DNA of 64,000 nt from an uncultured Sutterella sp. (GCA_905212345.1 CAJMEC010000004.1:1-64000), one strand, 5' to 3'. Counted from the stretch's first letter, positions 43,467 to 52,665 are shown. Program-made: numbers and translations. Notes: generated from the sequence alone by a model not told the origin.

Positions 43467-45473
43467 ATGAATCCGTTGATTTTCGGCGTATGGGACGGAC
43501 GCTTTTACGACAACCGATCCACTTTTTCACCGGTGGCGCCCGATGATCTGCCTCTGGAACAGTTCTCGCAGTTTAATCCCGGCAACCCTATCATGACATT
43601 TGTCTGCGATCGGGGTTTCCTCGTGATGGATCGACGGGCTAATTTAGCTTTTTCTCTTTGGCGCTACTACCAAAGAGCGGTTCGCGAAACTTGCGGTAAA
43701 TGCACACCTTGCCGTGTTGGCGTTCTAGTTATCTCCGAAGCTCTTGAAAAAGCGGTTAAAGGTCTCGCCGCGGATGTCGATTGGGATTACCTTAAGTCCG
43801 TGGCCACACAGATGAAAGAAACGAGTCTGTGCGGTATTGGTCAAACAACACCGGCAGCTCTCTTAGGCGCGCTTGAATTTTGTCCCGAAGAATTGCTTCA
43901 GGCTCAACCCGTTGCCGAAAACGTTTATGACTACTACACCGTCATGAGCGCTCCTTGTATTGAGGCTTGTCCCGCTCACGTTGATGTCCCGCGCTACATT
44001 GATTACATCAAAGCCGGTGAACCGGAAATGAGTTCCGCGGTTTTGCTTCGCCATTATCCGTTGGTTGGCAGTTGCGGCCGCGTTTGCGTTCGCTATTGCG
44101 AAAAAGCTTGCCGACGTCAATATCTTGATAGCCCGGTGGATATTAAAAACTTAAAGCGTTATGCGGCTGACGCCACCGGTCCCATGGAAAATCTTTTTCA
44201 TCAGGCCCGACGTGAAACCAATCCCATGAGTCCAAAAGTGGCAGTGATCGGTGCAGGTCCCGCAGGCATCAATTGTGCTTATCACCTTTTACTCCAAGGC
44301 TATAAGGTAGACATCTTTGAGGCCAACAGTCATGCGGGCGGCATGGCTCAGGTAGGTATTCCACAATACCGCCTGCCTAAAGGTTTGCTTGAAAGCGAAA
44401 CCGATGTGATTGAAGAGTTGGGGGGACGTTATTTCTACCATCAGCGTCTGGGTTATGACTTTTCGATCGCCGATCTCTTCAAGAGAGGCTATAACGCCAT
44501 TTTCCTCGGCGTCGGTTGCTCTAAGGGCATGTATCTTGGTCTTGAGAGCGAAGATACGAGCTTAAAGGGATACTTTAACGGCATTGATTTCCTGCAAAAA
44601 GTTGAACGAGCGGTGACTGGTAATAAACCCTTTAAATTGAACGGTGACGTTGTTGTGGTGGGTGGCGGCAACGTTGCCATGGACTGCGCACGCTCTGCGG
44701 CTCGCCTTACCGACGGTAAAGTTCACGTCGTTTACCGTCGCACCGAAGAGGGAATGCCAGCTGACCACGAGGAAGTGGTTGCCGCTAAAGAAGAGGGGAT
44801 TGTGTTCCACTTCCTATCAGTTCAAAAAGAGATATTGAACGAAGAGGGAAAAGTTACCGGCTTGAAGATCGCCAAGATGCGTGAAGAAAAGGTTCCGGGT
44901 TCAAAGCGCGGCAAACTCATTGAAATCGAAGGAACAGATACAGTTTTGCCGTGTACCAATCTAATTGCGGCCATCGGTCAGCGCCTTGACCAAGAAGTTT
45001 TATGCGATGACGACGGCATTATGTTTGATAAGCGGGGCAATATTTCTGTTTCTGAGGCGCTGGCCACGACTCGTCCAGGCGTATTTGCGGGCGGAGACGC
45101 CGCAACCGGTCCCACGACTTTGATTGATGGTCTGGCGCAAGGTCAAATCGCCGCTCAATCAATCAATGAATACTTAACCCGGGGCTCGGTTGGTTTTGTC
45201 GCCCGTCGTCGCATGGGTGAATTGATCAAGAAGGGAGATCTGATGAAAGAAAAGGATCCTCGGATCGACTTGTGCAAAGCCCCACGTCACAAACTTTCGA
45301 CTTTAAGTGCCGAGGACCGTAAGGGCAACTTTGAAGAAGTGGACCTTCCGATGACGGAAAACGAAGCCATCGAAGAAGCCAATCGCTGCATGCGTTGCTA
45401 CCGTATTTATGGTGTGGTGACACAGTTGCCGATTCCGGGTAACGTCACCCATATTCAAAACCAAGCGGTTTAA
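43467..45473 (+). CDS. NuoF-tail/GltD-like NAD(P)H oxidoreductase, hydrogenase partner
   Basis: The 668-residue protein (from 43467) is a fusion. Residues to about 150 match the C-terminal Fe-S end of NuoF (ETCGKCTPC, then CGIGQTTPAALLGALEF), without the NuoF flavin domain. The rest is a GltD-like module: ferredoxin-like Cys sets (APCIEACPAHVDVPRY; VGSCGRVCVRYCEKACRR), FAD-binding GAGPAGINCAYHL, NAD(P)-binding VVGGGNVAMDCARSA and GVFAGGDAATGPTTLIDG. Such proteins pass electrons between NAD(P)H and Fe-S partners. It is 10 bases before the hydrogenase gene. The start is uncertain: an AAGGAG at 43421-43426 has no in-frame ATG/GTG/TTG behind it (only an in-frame ATT at 43434). ATG 43467 has no ribosome site. 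Confidence 0.83.
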   Translation: MNPLIFGVWDGRFYDNRSTFSPVAPDDLPLEQFSQFNPGNPIMTFVCDRGFLVMDRRANLAFSLWRYYQRAVRETCGKCTPCRVGVLVISEALEKAVKGLAADVDWDYLKSVATQMKETSLCGIGQTTPAALLGALEFCPEELLQAQPVAENVYDYYTVMSAPCIEACPAHVDVPRYIDYIKAGEPEMSSAVLLRHYPLVGSCGRVCVRYCEKACRRQYLDSPVDIKNLKRYAADATGPMENLFHQARRETNPMSPKVAVIGAGPAGINCAYHLLLQGYKVDIFEANSHAGGMAQVGIPQYRLPKGLLESETDVIEELGGRYFYHQRLGYDFSIADLFKRGYNAIFLGVGCSKGMYLGLESEDTSLKGYFNGIDFLQKVERAVTGNKPFKLNGDVVVVGGGNVAMDCARSAARLTDGKVHVVYRRTEEGMPADHEEVVAAKEEGIVFHFLSVQKEILNEEGKVTGLKIAKMREEKVPGSKRGKLIEIEGTDTVLPCTNLIAAIGQRLDQEVLCDDDGIMFDKRGNISVSEALATTRPGVFAGGDAATGPTTLIDGLAQGQIAAQSINEYLTRGSVGFVARRRMGELIKKGDLMKEKDPRIDLCKAPRHKLSTLSAEDRKGNFEEVDLPMTENEAIEEANRCMRCYRIYGVVTQLPIPGNVTHIQNQAV

Positions 45474-45483
45474 GGAGTCAGAT

Positions 45484-47328
45484 ATGGAAAATTTTGCTTG
45501 GTTTAACAGTCAAAAAGTGGCTTTCACCGAAGGTCAGACCATATTGCAGGTGGCTAAGCAGGCCGATATTTTCATCCCGACACTTTGTGCGTTCATGCCT
45601 TTAAACCATACACCCGGTACGTGCCGTATGTGTTTGGTTGAAGTGTTTGATGAAGGCGATGAAGTCGGCCGAGTGGTGACAGCTTGCACGACACCGATCA
45701 AACAAGGACAAAGGATTTTTACGCGCAACGAACGTGTGCGCAAAATGCAACAGTTGCAAATGCAGCTTCTCTTTGCCGACCATGATCAAGACTGTAAGAG
45801 CTGCTCAAGACACGGCAACTGTGAATTGCAGGACGTGGCCCTTTTTATTGGCATGCCAAACACGCCGAATCATTCAAACTATATTGCCAAACGCCCCTAT
45901 GATGACTCTTCAATGGGCATCATCCGTGATGTCAATAAGTGTATCCGTTGCGGCCGCTGTGTAGAAGTGTGCCGGCAAGTGCAGGGAATTGGCGCCTTAA
46001 CCATTGACAATTTTGGAACGATGGCCGGTGTGGCAATGACGGGGGCTAAACGTTGGGCCGATTCGACCAAATGTGTTCAATGCGGTCAATGTACGCTCGT
46101 TTGCCCAACCGGGGCTTTGAGTGAAAAAGACGAAACAGACCGCGTGCTTAATATGATCGATGATCTAGAGACGGTCACGATCGTTCAAATGGCGCCGGCT
46201 GTTCGTGTGACGCTTGGCGAAGAATTCGGTCTGCCGCCCGGTGAAAATGTCGAAGAATTGATTGTCTACGCGCTCAAGCATATCGGTGTTGACTATGTCA
46301 TGGACACCAATTTTGCGGCAGACGTTGTCATCATGGAAGAGGGGACTGAGTTGCTTGAACGCCTAAAGGCTAGAAAGGCCAACAAGGATGTCGCTCTGCC
46401 GATGTTTACGTCTTGCTGCCCAGGTTGGATCAATTATGTTGAAAAACACGCTCCGATGGTTATGGAGTACCTGTCGACCACACGTTCTCCTCAGGCCGTT
46501 TTCGGCGCGCTGGCTAAAGCCCTGCTGCCTCAACGGCTCAACATTTCCCGAGAAAAGCTGCGTGTAATTTCCATCATGCCGTGTACGGCAAAGAAGGGCG
46601 AGGCACAACGTCCGACTTTAGCCCGGGAAGAAGGGCTTGACGTGGATGCTGTTTTAACTGTTCGTGAATTGGCAAAGCTTTTGCGCCGTTGCGGTATGCA
46701 CTTAAAGAATTGCAAACCCATGAAGCATGACCAAAGCCTCTTCACGGAATACTCCGGAGCCGGCGCCATTTTCGGAACAACCGGTGGGGTGATGGAAGCG
46801 GCAGTTAGAACCGTTTATGCTTTAACGCACAACGGCGAAACCTTAGATCCGATTGTCTTTGAACCTGCCCGCGGCTTAGATGGCGTAAAAGACGCCGAAG
46901 TGGATTTGGGTGAGTTGGGTAAAGTTAGGATCGCCATCGTTCATGGACTGGCCAGAACCCAAGCGCTGCTTGATAAGATGAGCGCTGGTGATGTTATTTA
47001 CGACTTTGTCGAAGTGATGGCGTGCCCCGGTGGTTGTATCGCTGGCGGCGGCACTCCGCGCAAAAAGAACAACTATCAGCTCAATACGCAGGAGCGTCAA
47101 AAGGGAATTTACCGCATTGACGATAAGGCCAGTGTTCGTGAATCGCACAAGAACCCTGAAATTGTTGCACTGTATCATGAATCGTTAGGTGAACCGGGTT
47201 CTCATCTGGCCCATGAACTATTGCATTGCGAATATCGTTCAAAGAAGAGCGAAAAACCGGCTTCGGATATTCGCAAGCTCTGGCAAGTGTTAAGTTCACG
47301 TTATACGGAAACAGCTAAAAAGCGTTAA
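45484..47328 (+). CDS. hydA: [FeFe]-hydrogenase catalytic subunit
   Basis: The 614-residue protein has an N-terminal 2Fe-2S domain, the His-Cys 4Fe-4S motif (HDQDCKSCSRHGNC), two ferredoxin-type 4Fe-4S sets (CIRCGRCVEVC, CVQCGQCTLVC) and the H-cluster motifs TSCCPGW (near residue 309), MPCTAKK (near 365) and ACPGGC (near 512). The C-terminal small-subunit domain (LGEPGSHLAHELLHCEY) is complete. It makes or uses H2, with the adjacent reductase as the NAD(P)H partner. The maturases HydE, HydF and HydG are not in the window. An [FeFe] enzyme is uncommon in betaproteobacteria. Confidence 0.93.
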   Translation: MENFAWFNSQKVAFTEGQTILQVAKQADIFIPTLCAFMPLNHTPGTCRMCLVEVFDEGDEVGRVVTACTTPIKQGQRIFTRNERVRKMQQLQMQLLFADHDQDCKSCSRHGNCELQDVALFIGMPNTPNHSNYIAKRPYDDSSMGIIRDVNKCIRCGRCVEVCRQVQGIGALTIDNFGTMAGVAMTGAKRWADSTKCVQCGQCTLVCPTGALSEKDETDRVLNMIDDLETVTIVQMAPAVRVTLGEEFGLPPGENVEELIVYALKHIGVDYVMDTNFAADVVIMEEGTELLERLKARKANKDVALPMFTSCCPGWINYVEKHAPMVMEYLSTTRSPQAVFGALAKALLPQRLNISREKLRVISIMPCTAKKGEAQRPTLAREEGLDVDAVLTVRELAKLLRRCGMHLKNCKPMKHDQSLFTEYSGAGAIFGTTGGVMEAAVRTVYALTHNGETLDPIVFEPARGLDGVKDAEVDLGELGKVRIAIVHGLARTQALLDKMSAGDVIYDFVEVMACPGGCIAGGGTPRKKNNYQLNTQERQKGIYRIDDKASVRESHKNPEIVALYHESLGEPGSHLAHELLHCEYRSKKSEKPASDIRKLWQVLSSRYTETAKKR

Positions 47329-47339
47329 AATCACCACCG

Positions 47340-47478
47340 AGTCTCAGGGCGGGGTGAAATTCCCCACCGGTGGTTAAAGTCCACGAGCGCGGGACGGGCT
47401 TAAAGCGTCCGTCCCGGTCAGCAGAATCGGCGCAATTCCGATACCGACGGTTAAAGTCCGGAAGAAAGAGCAATAGCT
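47340..47478 (+). ncRNA. FMN riboswitch (RFN element)
   Basis: The conserved core is clear: CAGGGCGGGGTGAAATTCCCC, CACCGGTGG, AGTCCACGAGCG, GGTCAGCAGAATCGG and ACCGACGGTTAAAGTCCGGA. A terminator hairpin follows before ribB. It should repress ribB when FMN is plentiful. It starts only 12 bases after the hydA stop. Confidence 0.94.
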
Positions 47479-47487
47479 TTCCTCACG

Positions 47488-47516
47488 GAGGATATGAAGC
47501 CTTCATATCCTCTTTC
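47488..47516 (+). terminator. Expression-platform hairpin of the FMN riboswitch
   Basis: GAGGATATGAAG (47488-47499) and CTTCATATCCTC (47501-47512) form a long hairpin, followed by TTTC. This is the likely terminator arm controlled by the riboswitch. Confidence 0.7.
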
Positions 47517-47562
47517 TCCCTGATGCGAATTTTGAATTTCTTCTCAATGAAAGGATACTTTT

Positions 47563-48216
47563 ATGCATCAGTCTGAAAACCTTCTGGCGCAATATGGCGT
47601 TGACAGCTACATGCGTGTTAAGCGTGCGATTGCTGATCTGCGTGCCGGGCGCGGAGTCATGGTTGTCGATGACGAAAACCGTGAAAATGAAGGGGATTTG
47701 ATTTTATCAACCGATTTTCTGACCGTTGAGCAAATGGCTTTAATGATCCGAGCTTGCTCGGGGATTGTCTGCGTTTGCCTGCGTGATGAAGACTGTAAGC
47801 GCTTAGAGCTTCCTCAAATGGTTGAAAATAACACCAATACCCAGGGAACCGCCTTCTGCGTTTCCATTGAAGCTGCCCAGGGTTGCACCACAGGCGTAAG
47901 CGCCAAAGATCGTGTCACTACGATTAAAGCGGCCGCCAATCCCAATGGCAAACCTGAAGATCTGTTGCGTCCGGGTCATGTTTATCCGCTTCGCGCTCGT
48001 CCCAATGGAGTGCTTGAGCGCCGAGGTCATACGGAAGCAACGGTTGATCTCATGCGGATTGCAGGACTTAATCCTGCCGGCGTCCTTTGCGAATTAATGA
48101 ACCCCGATGGAACAATGGCTAAGTTGCCTCAAGTCTGTGAATTCGCTAATTTGCACGGCTTATGCGTGATTACCGTAGAAGATTTGGTGCGTTACAGACA
48201 AGCTTTTAACTGCTAA
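47563..48216 (+). CDS. ribB: 3,4-dihydroxy-2-butanone 4-phosphate synthase
   Basis: RibB makes the four-carbon precursor of riboflavin from ribulose 5-phosphate. The 217-residue protein has the diagnostic DDENRENEGDLI at about residue 37, TGVSAKDRVTTI, and RPGHVYPLRARPNGVLERRGHTEA (split by conserved residues). No GTP cyclohydrolase II (RibA) domain is attached, so it is the single-domain form. The FMN riboswitch upstream fits. A strong terminator follows. Confidence 0.96.
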   Translation: MHQSENLLAQYGVDSYMRVKRAIADLRAGRGVMVVDDENRENEGDLILSTDFLTVEQMALMIRACSGIVCVCLRDEDCKRLELPQMVENNTNTQGTAFCVSIEAAQGCTTGVSAKDRVTTIKAAANPNGKPEDLLRPGHVYPLRARPNGVLERRGHTEATVDLMRIAGLNPAGVLCELMNPDGTMAKLPQVCEFANLHGLCVITVEDLVRYRQAFNC

Positions 48217-48239
48217 GCGGTTTGAATTTAGCTGTCTTT

Positions 48240-48270
48240 AAAGTCCGGGAACTCACTCTCGGACTTTTTT
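48240..48270 (+). terminator. Rho-independent terminator after ribB
   Basis: AAAGTCCG (48240-48247) pairs with CGGACTTT, followed by TTTT. Confidence 0.9.
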
Positions 48271-48291
48271 AACTCGTAAACTAAGCGATAG

Positions 48292-48316
48292 TACTCATAG
48301 ATAGAGATAATGAGTA
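48292..48316 (+). repeat. Inverted repeat upstream of metQ
   Basis: TACTCAT (48292-48298) and ATGAGTA (48310-48316), 11 bases apart, lie about 60 bases before the lipoprotein gene. They may be an operator or a leader hairpin. Confidence 0.35.
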
Positions 48317-48374
48317 TTCACAATATCTGAAGCTTACGGGATAATAAAAGGATAACTTTCTATGGAGTGAACAT

Positions 48375-49178
48375 ATGAAACGTCGATCCCTCATTTCGTT
48401 GTGCCTTTGCGCGATCGCTGCCGGTGGTTTGTTGACAGCATGCTCCGATAAAGCAGTCGAAAACGGTGTTCTGAAAGTCGGTGCTTCTCCGGTGCCGCAC
48501 GCCGATATTTTGAAAGCCGCCCAGCCGATGCTTGCCAAAGAGGGCGTAAAGCTTGAAGTCATTGAATTTACCGATTATGTTCAGCCCAATATGGCTCTGG
48601 CTGATAAAGAGTTAGACGCGAACTTCTTCCAACACAAACCCTATCTGGATAATTTTGCCAAGGAAAGAAAGCTTCAGCTTGAATCGTTGGTGGCCGTTCA
48701 TATTGAACCGATGGGCGTTTACTCCAAGAAAGTGAAAGATATTAAAGAAGTGGCCGAAGCAGCTAAGGTGGCCATTCCGAATGACCCGACTAACGGCGGT
48801 CGTGCTTTGAAGATTTTGGCTGACGCCAGTTTCTTTACCTTAAAAGAAGGTGTTGGCGTCAACGGAACGCCCGCTGACATCGTTGATAATCCGAAGAAGA
48901 TTCAAATTGTAGAAATGGAAGCTGCGGTGTTGCCGCGCGCATTAGACGATGTTGATTTTGCTGTTATTAATTCCAACTATGCTTTGGGCGTCAACCTCAA
49001 TCCGATGAAGGACGCTCTTTTTATGGAAAGCAAGGATTCTCCCTACGCCAACATTGTCGCCATTCGTTTCGGTGACAAGCGGGAAGAATTGCAAAAGCTT
49101 GCTAAGGCTTTGACTTCTCCTGAAATGCGCAAGTTTATTGAAGAGAAATATCAGGGCGCAGTCGTTCCGGCCTTCTAA
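48375..49178 (+). CDS. metQ: MetQ/NlpA-type methionine-binding lipoprotein
   Basis: This 267-residue protein has a lipoprotein signal with lipobox LLTAC (Cys23) and the NlpA/MetQ pattern (LKVGASPVPHADIL, FTDYVQPNMALADKELDANFFQHKPYL). It binds methionine (often D- or L-Met) for an ABC importer. The partner metN and metI genes are not in the window, so it is an orphan or is used by a transporter elsewhere. A strong terminator follows. Confidence 0.9.
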   Translation: MKRRSLISLCLCAIAAGGLLTACSDKAVENGVLKVGASPVPHADILKAAQPMLAKEGVKLEVIEFTDYVQPNMALADKELDANFFQHKPYLDNFAKERKLQLESLVAVHIEPMGVYSKKVKDIKEVAEAAKVAIPNDPTNGGRALKILADASFFTLKEGVGVNGTPADIVDNPKKIQIVEMEAAVLPRALDDVDFAVINSNYALGVNLNPMKDALFMESKDSPYANIVAIRFGDKREELQKLAKALTSPEMRKFIEEKYQGAVVPAF

Positions 49179-49197
49179 ATCTGAGGAACACTATATG

Positions 49198-49228
49198 CAA
49201 AAAATCCGGCGCATGGCCGGATTTTTTG
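49198..49228. terminator. Bidirectional terminator between metQ and the aldo/keto reductase
   Basis: A 13-base perfect stem from CAAAAAATCCGGC (49198-49210) to GCCGGATTTTTTG (49216-49228), with T-runs on both strands. Confidence 0.92.
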
Positions 49229-49239
49229 TTTGAGGAGAG

Positions 49240-50091
49240 TTAAAAACTTACGTGATCGGGTTCTAGCCCGGAAAAGCCCATGAGCGGCATACTGTCCAAT
49301 GCGGCAGTATCCTCAGCCGTTAAATCAAAGTCAAAACTGTTGAGATTTTCTTTTTGATGTTCTTCTGTTAACGCTCTTGTAACCGGAATCACATCATGAT
49401 GACGGCACCAGCGCAGAATCAACTGGGCTACGGACCGGTTATAGTGGCTTGCCACCTCTTTAATGATCGGTTCATCCAAAAGCGTCCCGTGACCCAGGGG
49501 CGACCAAGCCTGCACAGTAATACCGTTTTTCTTACAAAACGCCACGGTGGGTTTTTGAATGTAACCCGGATGGAATTCCAGTTGGTTAATGGCAGGCTTG
49601 ACATTGGCTCTGGCTAAAAAACTCACCAAATGATGCATTTGAAAGTTTGATAAGCCTATTGTCTTCACCAAACCTTCCTCATAGAGCTTTTCAAAAGCAC
49701 GCCACGTGCCGATATTGACACTTTGCCATGCGAGCGGATCACCCTTGGTGTAGGGCCAATGGATTAAATAACAGTCAAGATAATCAAGCTTGAGATTTCT
49801 GAGAGATTCTTCAAAGGCTCTCATGACGGAGTCGTAGGTGCGGTTTGCCGCCCAACACTTCGAAGAAATGAAAAATTCTGACCGTTTTACTCCGCTAATT
49901 TTTAACGCCTGTCCTACGGAAGATTCGTTCTCATAAATCGCGGCCGTGTCTATATAGCGATAGCCCAAACGGATTGCACTTAAAATGGAGTCCACCAAGG
50001 CTTCAGAATCGGGGATTTGCCAGGTTCCAAGCCCAATGCAAGGAATTTTCACTCCATTATCGAGTTTAACCTTCTCAAGTTTAGTCCTCAT
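49240..50091 (-). CDS. Aldo/keto reductase
   Basis: The 283-residue protein is a TIM-barrel oxidoreductase close to 2,5-diketo-gluconate reductases. The catalytic tetrad is visible: DTAAIYENE (Asp, Tyr), the Lys of SSKCW, and the His of LIHWP. NADPH use is likely. Substrate cannot be told. It stands alone, convergent with metQ. Confidence 0.9.
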   Translation of the reverse strand: MRTKLEKVKLDNGVKIPCIGLGTWQIPDSEALVDSILSAIRLGYRYIDTAAIYENESSVGQALKISGVKRSEFFISSKCWAANRTYDSVMRAFEESLRNLKLDYLDCYLIHWPYTKGDPLAWQSVNIGTWRAFEKLYEEGLVKTIGLSNFQMHHLVSFLARANVKPAINQLEFHPGYIQKPTVAFCKKNGITVQAWSPLGHGTLLDEPIIKEVASHYNRSVAQLILRWCRHHDVIPVTRALTEEHQKENLNSFDFDLTAEDTAALDSMPLMGFSGLEPDHVSF

Positions 50092-50249
50092 CTTATCCCC
50101 CGAATATCTACCGATTTGATTTTAGTGGCGTTTTAAAAAATGCTTTTGCCTTAGGCCAAATGCACAGGAATCTGATTAAAAAAAATGCCAAAGTATTGGA
50201 TTTTGTCAAATTAATCTAGAATAAGGGGGTTGCAAAACTCAGAATTGTC

Positions 50250-51176
50250 ATGACCCAAGATTTCGATTTCTTTCTGTTATTGTCCGCATTAGTGCTTATT
50301 TTGGTCATTTGGTTAATGACGCGTGCTATAAAGAGCCCTGCTAAAGAAAAGAAGTCTTTATCTTCTGAAACTAAAGTAGTCCCTTCAAACAACACGCGAC
50401 GAGTTGAGCGTTTTACTTCAAGGTTAAAAGAGTCTTCTGACTCTCATCGTGAAAAAGAGGCAACAGAGCCTCCTAAGATTACGACGCTTTACTTCACAAC
50501 CCAAAACGATCAACCGTTTGCTGTTATTCGATTAAGCACGATTGGAGCGCAAGCTTGGGGAAATGAAACAATTGAGCTCTCTGGCACCCTTACCCGTTTC
50601 ATTGACCGCTTCCTTATGAGAAGTGAGGGGGAAGCCTTATTAATTCACCTTGTCTCACCCTTACCTTCAGATACGCCTTTGTATGCGCAGGCATATCGTG
50701 AAGACGGGGAGTGTGTTGCAAAATCACATCCGGTCGGTCTGACGCCAAATGACTTTCCCCATCATATGGATATTAAGCGTGATTCATTAAACGCTTGGAT
50801 ACGTCAGTCACTCATTACGGCTTATCACACGATCTTTTTTACCCTGTCTGCTTCCGAGATGGCGTTTTTGCTTCGAGCTGAAAAAAGCGCAAAGATCGGT
50901 CACTCAGAGCTAGAAGTTTCAAATTCATTTTTCCAAGCGATGGCCTTACTTTTTCTTTTTCGTATTCATGTTGAGTCTGACGAAACCCTTCGTTCTGGCT
51001 TATTAAATCAGTATTTCGATTTCATTAAATCAAACCATCTTTTGCACTCAACGCAGCTGGAGTCTTTTGAACGTCTTGTCATTTCACAAATATTTGTCCA
51101 AACGCAAAAGTTGCCGTTTTTGCTTATTCAGACCACTAAAGATTGTGGCAAATGTTATAAGGCCCTGAATTATTAG
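50250..51176 (+). CDS. Hypothetical membrane-anchored protein
   Basis: The 308-residue protein is not recognised. It has one N-terminal membrane segment (about residues 8-26) and a charged Ser/Lys/Glu-rich stretch to about 80. A mixed soluble domain follows, with ITTLYFTTQNDQPFAVIRLS, then a mostly helical C-terminal part. It ends with a CGKC pair near the C-terminus (CGKCYKALNY). It is bounded by gaps and has no obvious partner. The coding frame is well supported by its length and codon use. Confidence 0.6.
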   Translation: MTQDFDFFLLLSALVLILVIWLMTRAIKSPAKEKKSLSSETKVVPSNNTRRVERFTSRLKESSDSHREKEATEPPKITTLYFTTQNDQPFAVIRLSTIGAQAWGNETIELSGTLTRFIDRFLMRSEGEALLIHLVSPLPSDTPLYAQAYREDGECVAKSHPVGLTPNDFPHHMDIKRDSLNAWIRQSLITAYHTIFFTLSASEMAFLLRAEKSAKIGHSELEVSNSFFQAMALLFLFRIHVESDETLRSGLLNQYFDFIKSNHLLHSTQLESFERLVISQIFVQTQKLPFLLIQTTKDCGKCYKALNY

Positions 51177-51414
51177 GATAAATCAAAGATTTAACCCCGT
51201 CTTTACAAAAAGCCTTACGTATAAATCCCAAAGTAATTAGGGTTTCTACCTACTTTCGGTTTTTACAATTTGATACTACATTGAATCCAAGAGATTGAAA
51301 CCCAAAACGTTTCGGCTCGTTTAATACCGTGTGCAGAGTTGTGTTTCTGCGTTGTTACGGCGCTCAAAAACGACCGCTCGCGATAATAAATATAAATTTG
51401 GAAAGGAGAATGCA

Positions 51415-52665
51415 ATGGCAAAATCTAAATCCGGTTCAATGGGTTTGGCAATGCAAATGCTCATTGGTCTTGTCCTAGGTGTGATCGTCGGTATGTTCCT
51501 GGACTCCCAGTTCGCCACTACCTACGTGAAACCCTTCGGCGACTTATTCATCCGCTTGATCCGTATGGTCGTTGTTCCGTTGGTGTTCGCAACCTTGGTT
51601 GCCGGTGCCGCTGGTATTTCTGACGTGAGCAAACTGGGCCGCGTGGCTATCAAGACGTTGTTGATCTTCATGATCACGTCTGCGATTTCCGTGATTTTCG
51701 GTTTGGTTATCGCCAACATCATCGACCCGGGCATCGGTCTTACGCTTTCAACCGAAGGCTTGAAGGCTGCTCAAGTGAAGGCTCCGAGCTTTGTTCAAAC
51801 CTTACTTGACATCGTCCCGATTAACCCGATGGAAGCTTTCGCTAAGGGCTCCATCCTTCAGATCATCTTCTTTGCCATCATGTTCGGCTTCTGCTTGAAC
51901 TTCATGGGTAAGAAAGGTCAAGCCGTTTATGAATTCTTCGACGTTGTCGGCAACGTGATGATTCATATGACGCAAGTTGTCATGCGTTACGCCCCGATCG
52001 GTGTGTTCGCTTTGATGGCTGTTGTCGTTTCTCAACACGGTTTGGCAGTTTTGCTCCCGTTGGGCAAATTGATTCTGTCGTCCTTCATCGCTACGGCTTT
52101 GTTGATCATCGTGATCTATATCCCGATCGTGATGTTCATCATTCGTATTCCGGTTGGCCAATACTTCAAGGGCATCTTTGAACCGTGGTTGATCGCTTTC
52201 ACGACCTGCTCGTCTGCTGCCGCTATGGCCGCCAACTTGGTTGCCGCCCGTCGCTTAGGTGCTACGAACTCGATCGCTTCCTTCGCAGTTCCGTTGGGCA
52301 ACACCATTAACATGAACGGTACGGCCGTTTACATGGGCGTGTGCGCAGTGTTTGCAGCTCAAATTTACAACCTTCCGTTGTCACTCGGTGACCAAGTCAT
52401 CGTTGTTATTACGGGTGTGTTGGCTGCTGTCGGTACGGCTGGTGTGCCGGGCGCCGGTTTGATTATGTCGACCTTGGTCTTCACGCAAATTGGTATTCCG
52501 CTTGAAGTGATCGCTTTGATCGCCGGCGTTGACCGTATCCTTGACATGATCCGTACGTCTATCAACGTCGTCGGTGACTCCACCACCGCTTTGATGGTCA
52601 CCCGTATGGAGGGTGAATTAGGTTCTGAACCCTTCGAAGAAGAGGGCGAAGAAGCGAAAGCCTAA
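51415..52665 (+). CDS. gltP: Glutamate/dicarboxylate:cation symporter (DAACS family)
   Basis: This 416-residue inner-membrane protein belongs to the GltP/DctA family, which imports glutamate, aspartate or C4-dicarboxylates with H+ or Na+. The family signature is clear: the serine-rich hairpin TTCSSAAAMAANL, PLGNTINMNGTAVY and GVPGAGLIM. A proline-rich cytosolic N-terminus is absent. The start at 51415 follows an AAAGGAGAA ribosome site; a longer frame reaching 51331 is not real. Codon bias is high, which suggests strong expression. GltP and DctA cannot be separated with confidence. Confidence 0.9.
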   Translation: MAKSKSGSMGLAMQMLIGLVLGVIVGMFLDSQFATTYVKPFGDLFIRLIRMVVVPLVFATLVAGAAGISDVSKLGRVAIKTLLIFMITSAISVIFGLVIANIIDPGIGLTLSTEGLKAAQVKAPSFVQTLLDIVPINPMEAFAKGSILQIIFFAIMFGFCLNFMGKKGQAVYEFFDVVGNVMIHMTQVVMRYAPIGVFALMAVVVSQHGLAVLLPLGKLILSSFIATALLIIVIYIPIVMFIIRIPVGQYFKGIFEPWLIAFTTCSSAAAMAANLVAARRLGATNSIASFAVPLGNTINMNGTAVYMGVCAVFAAQIYNLPLSLGDQVIVVITGVLAAVGTAGVPGAGLIMSTLVFTQIGIPLEVIALIAGVDRILDMIRTSINVVGDSTTALMVTRMEGELGSEPFEEEGEEAKA

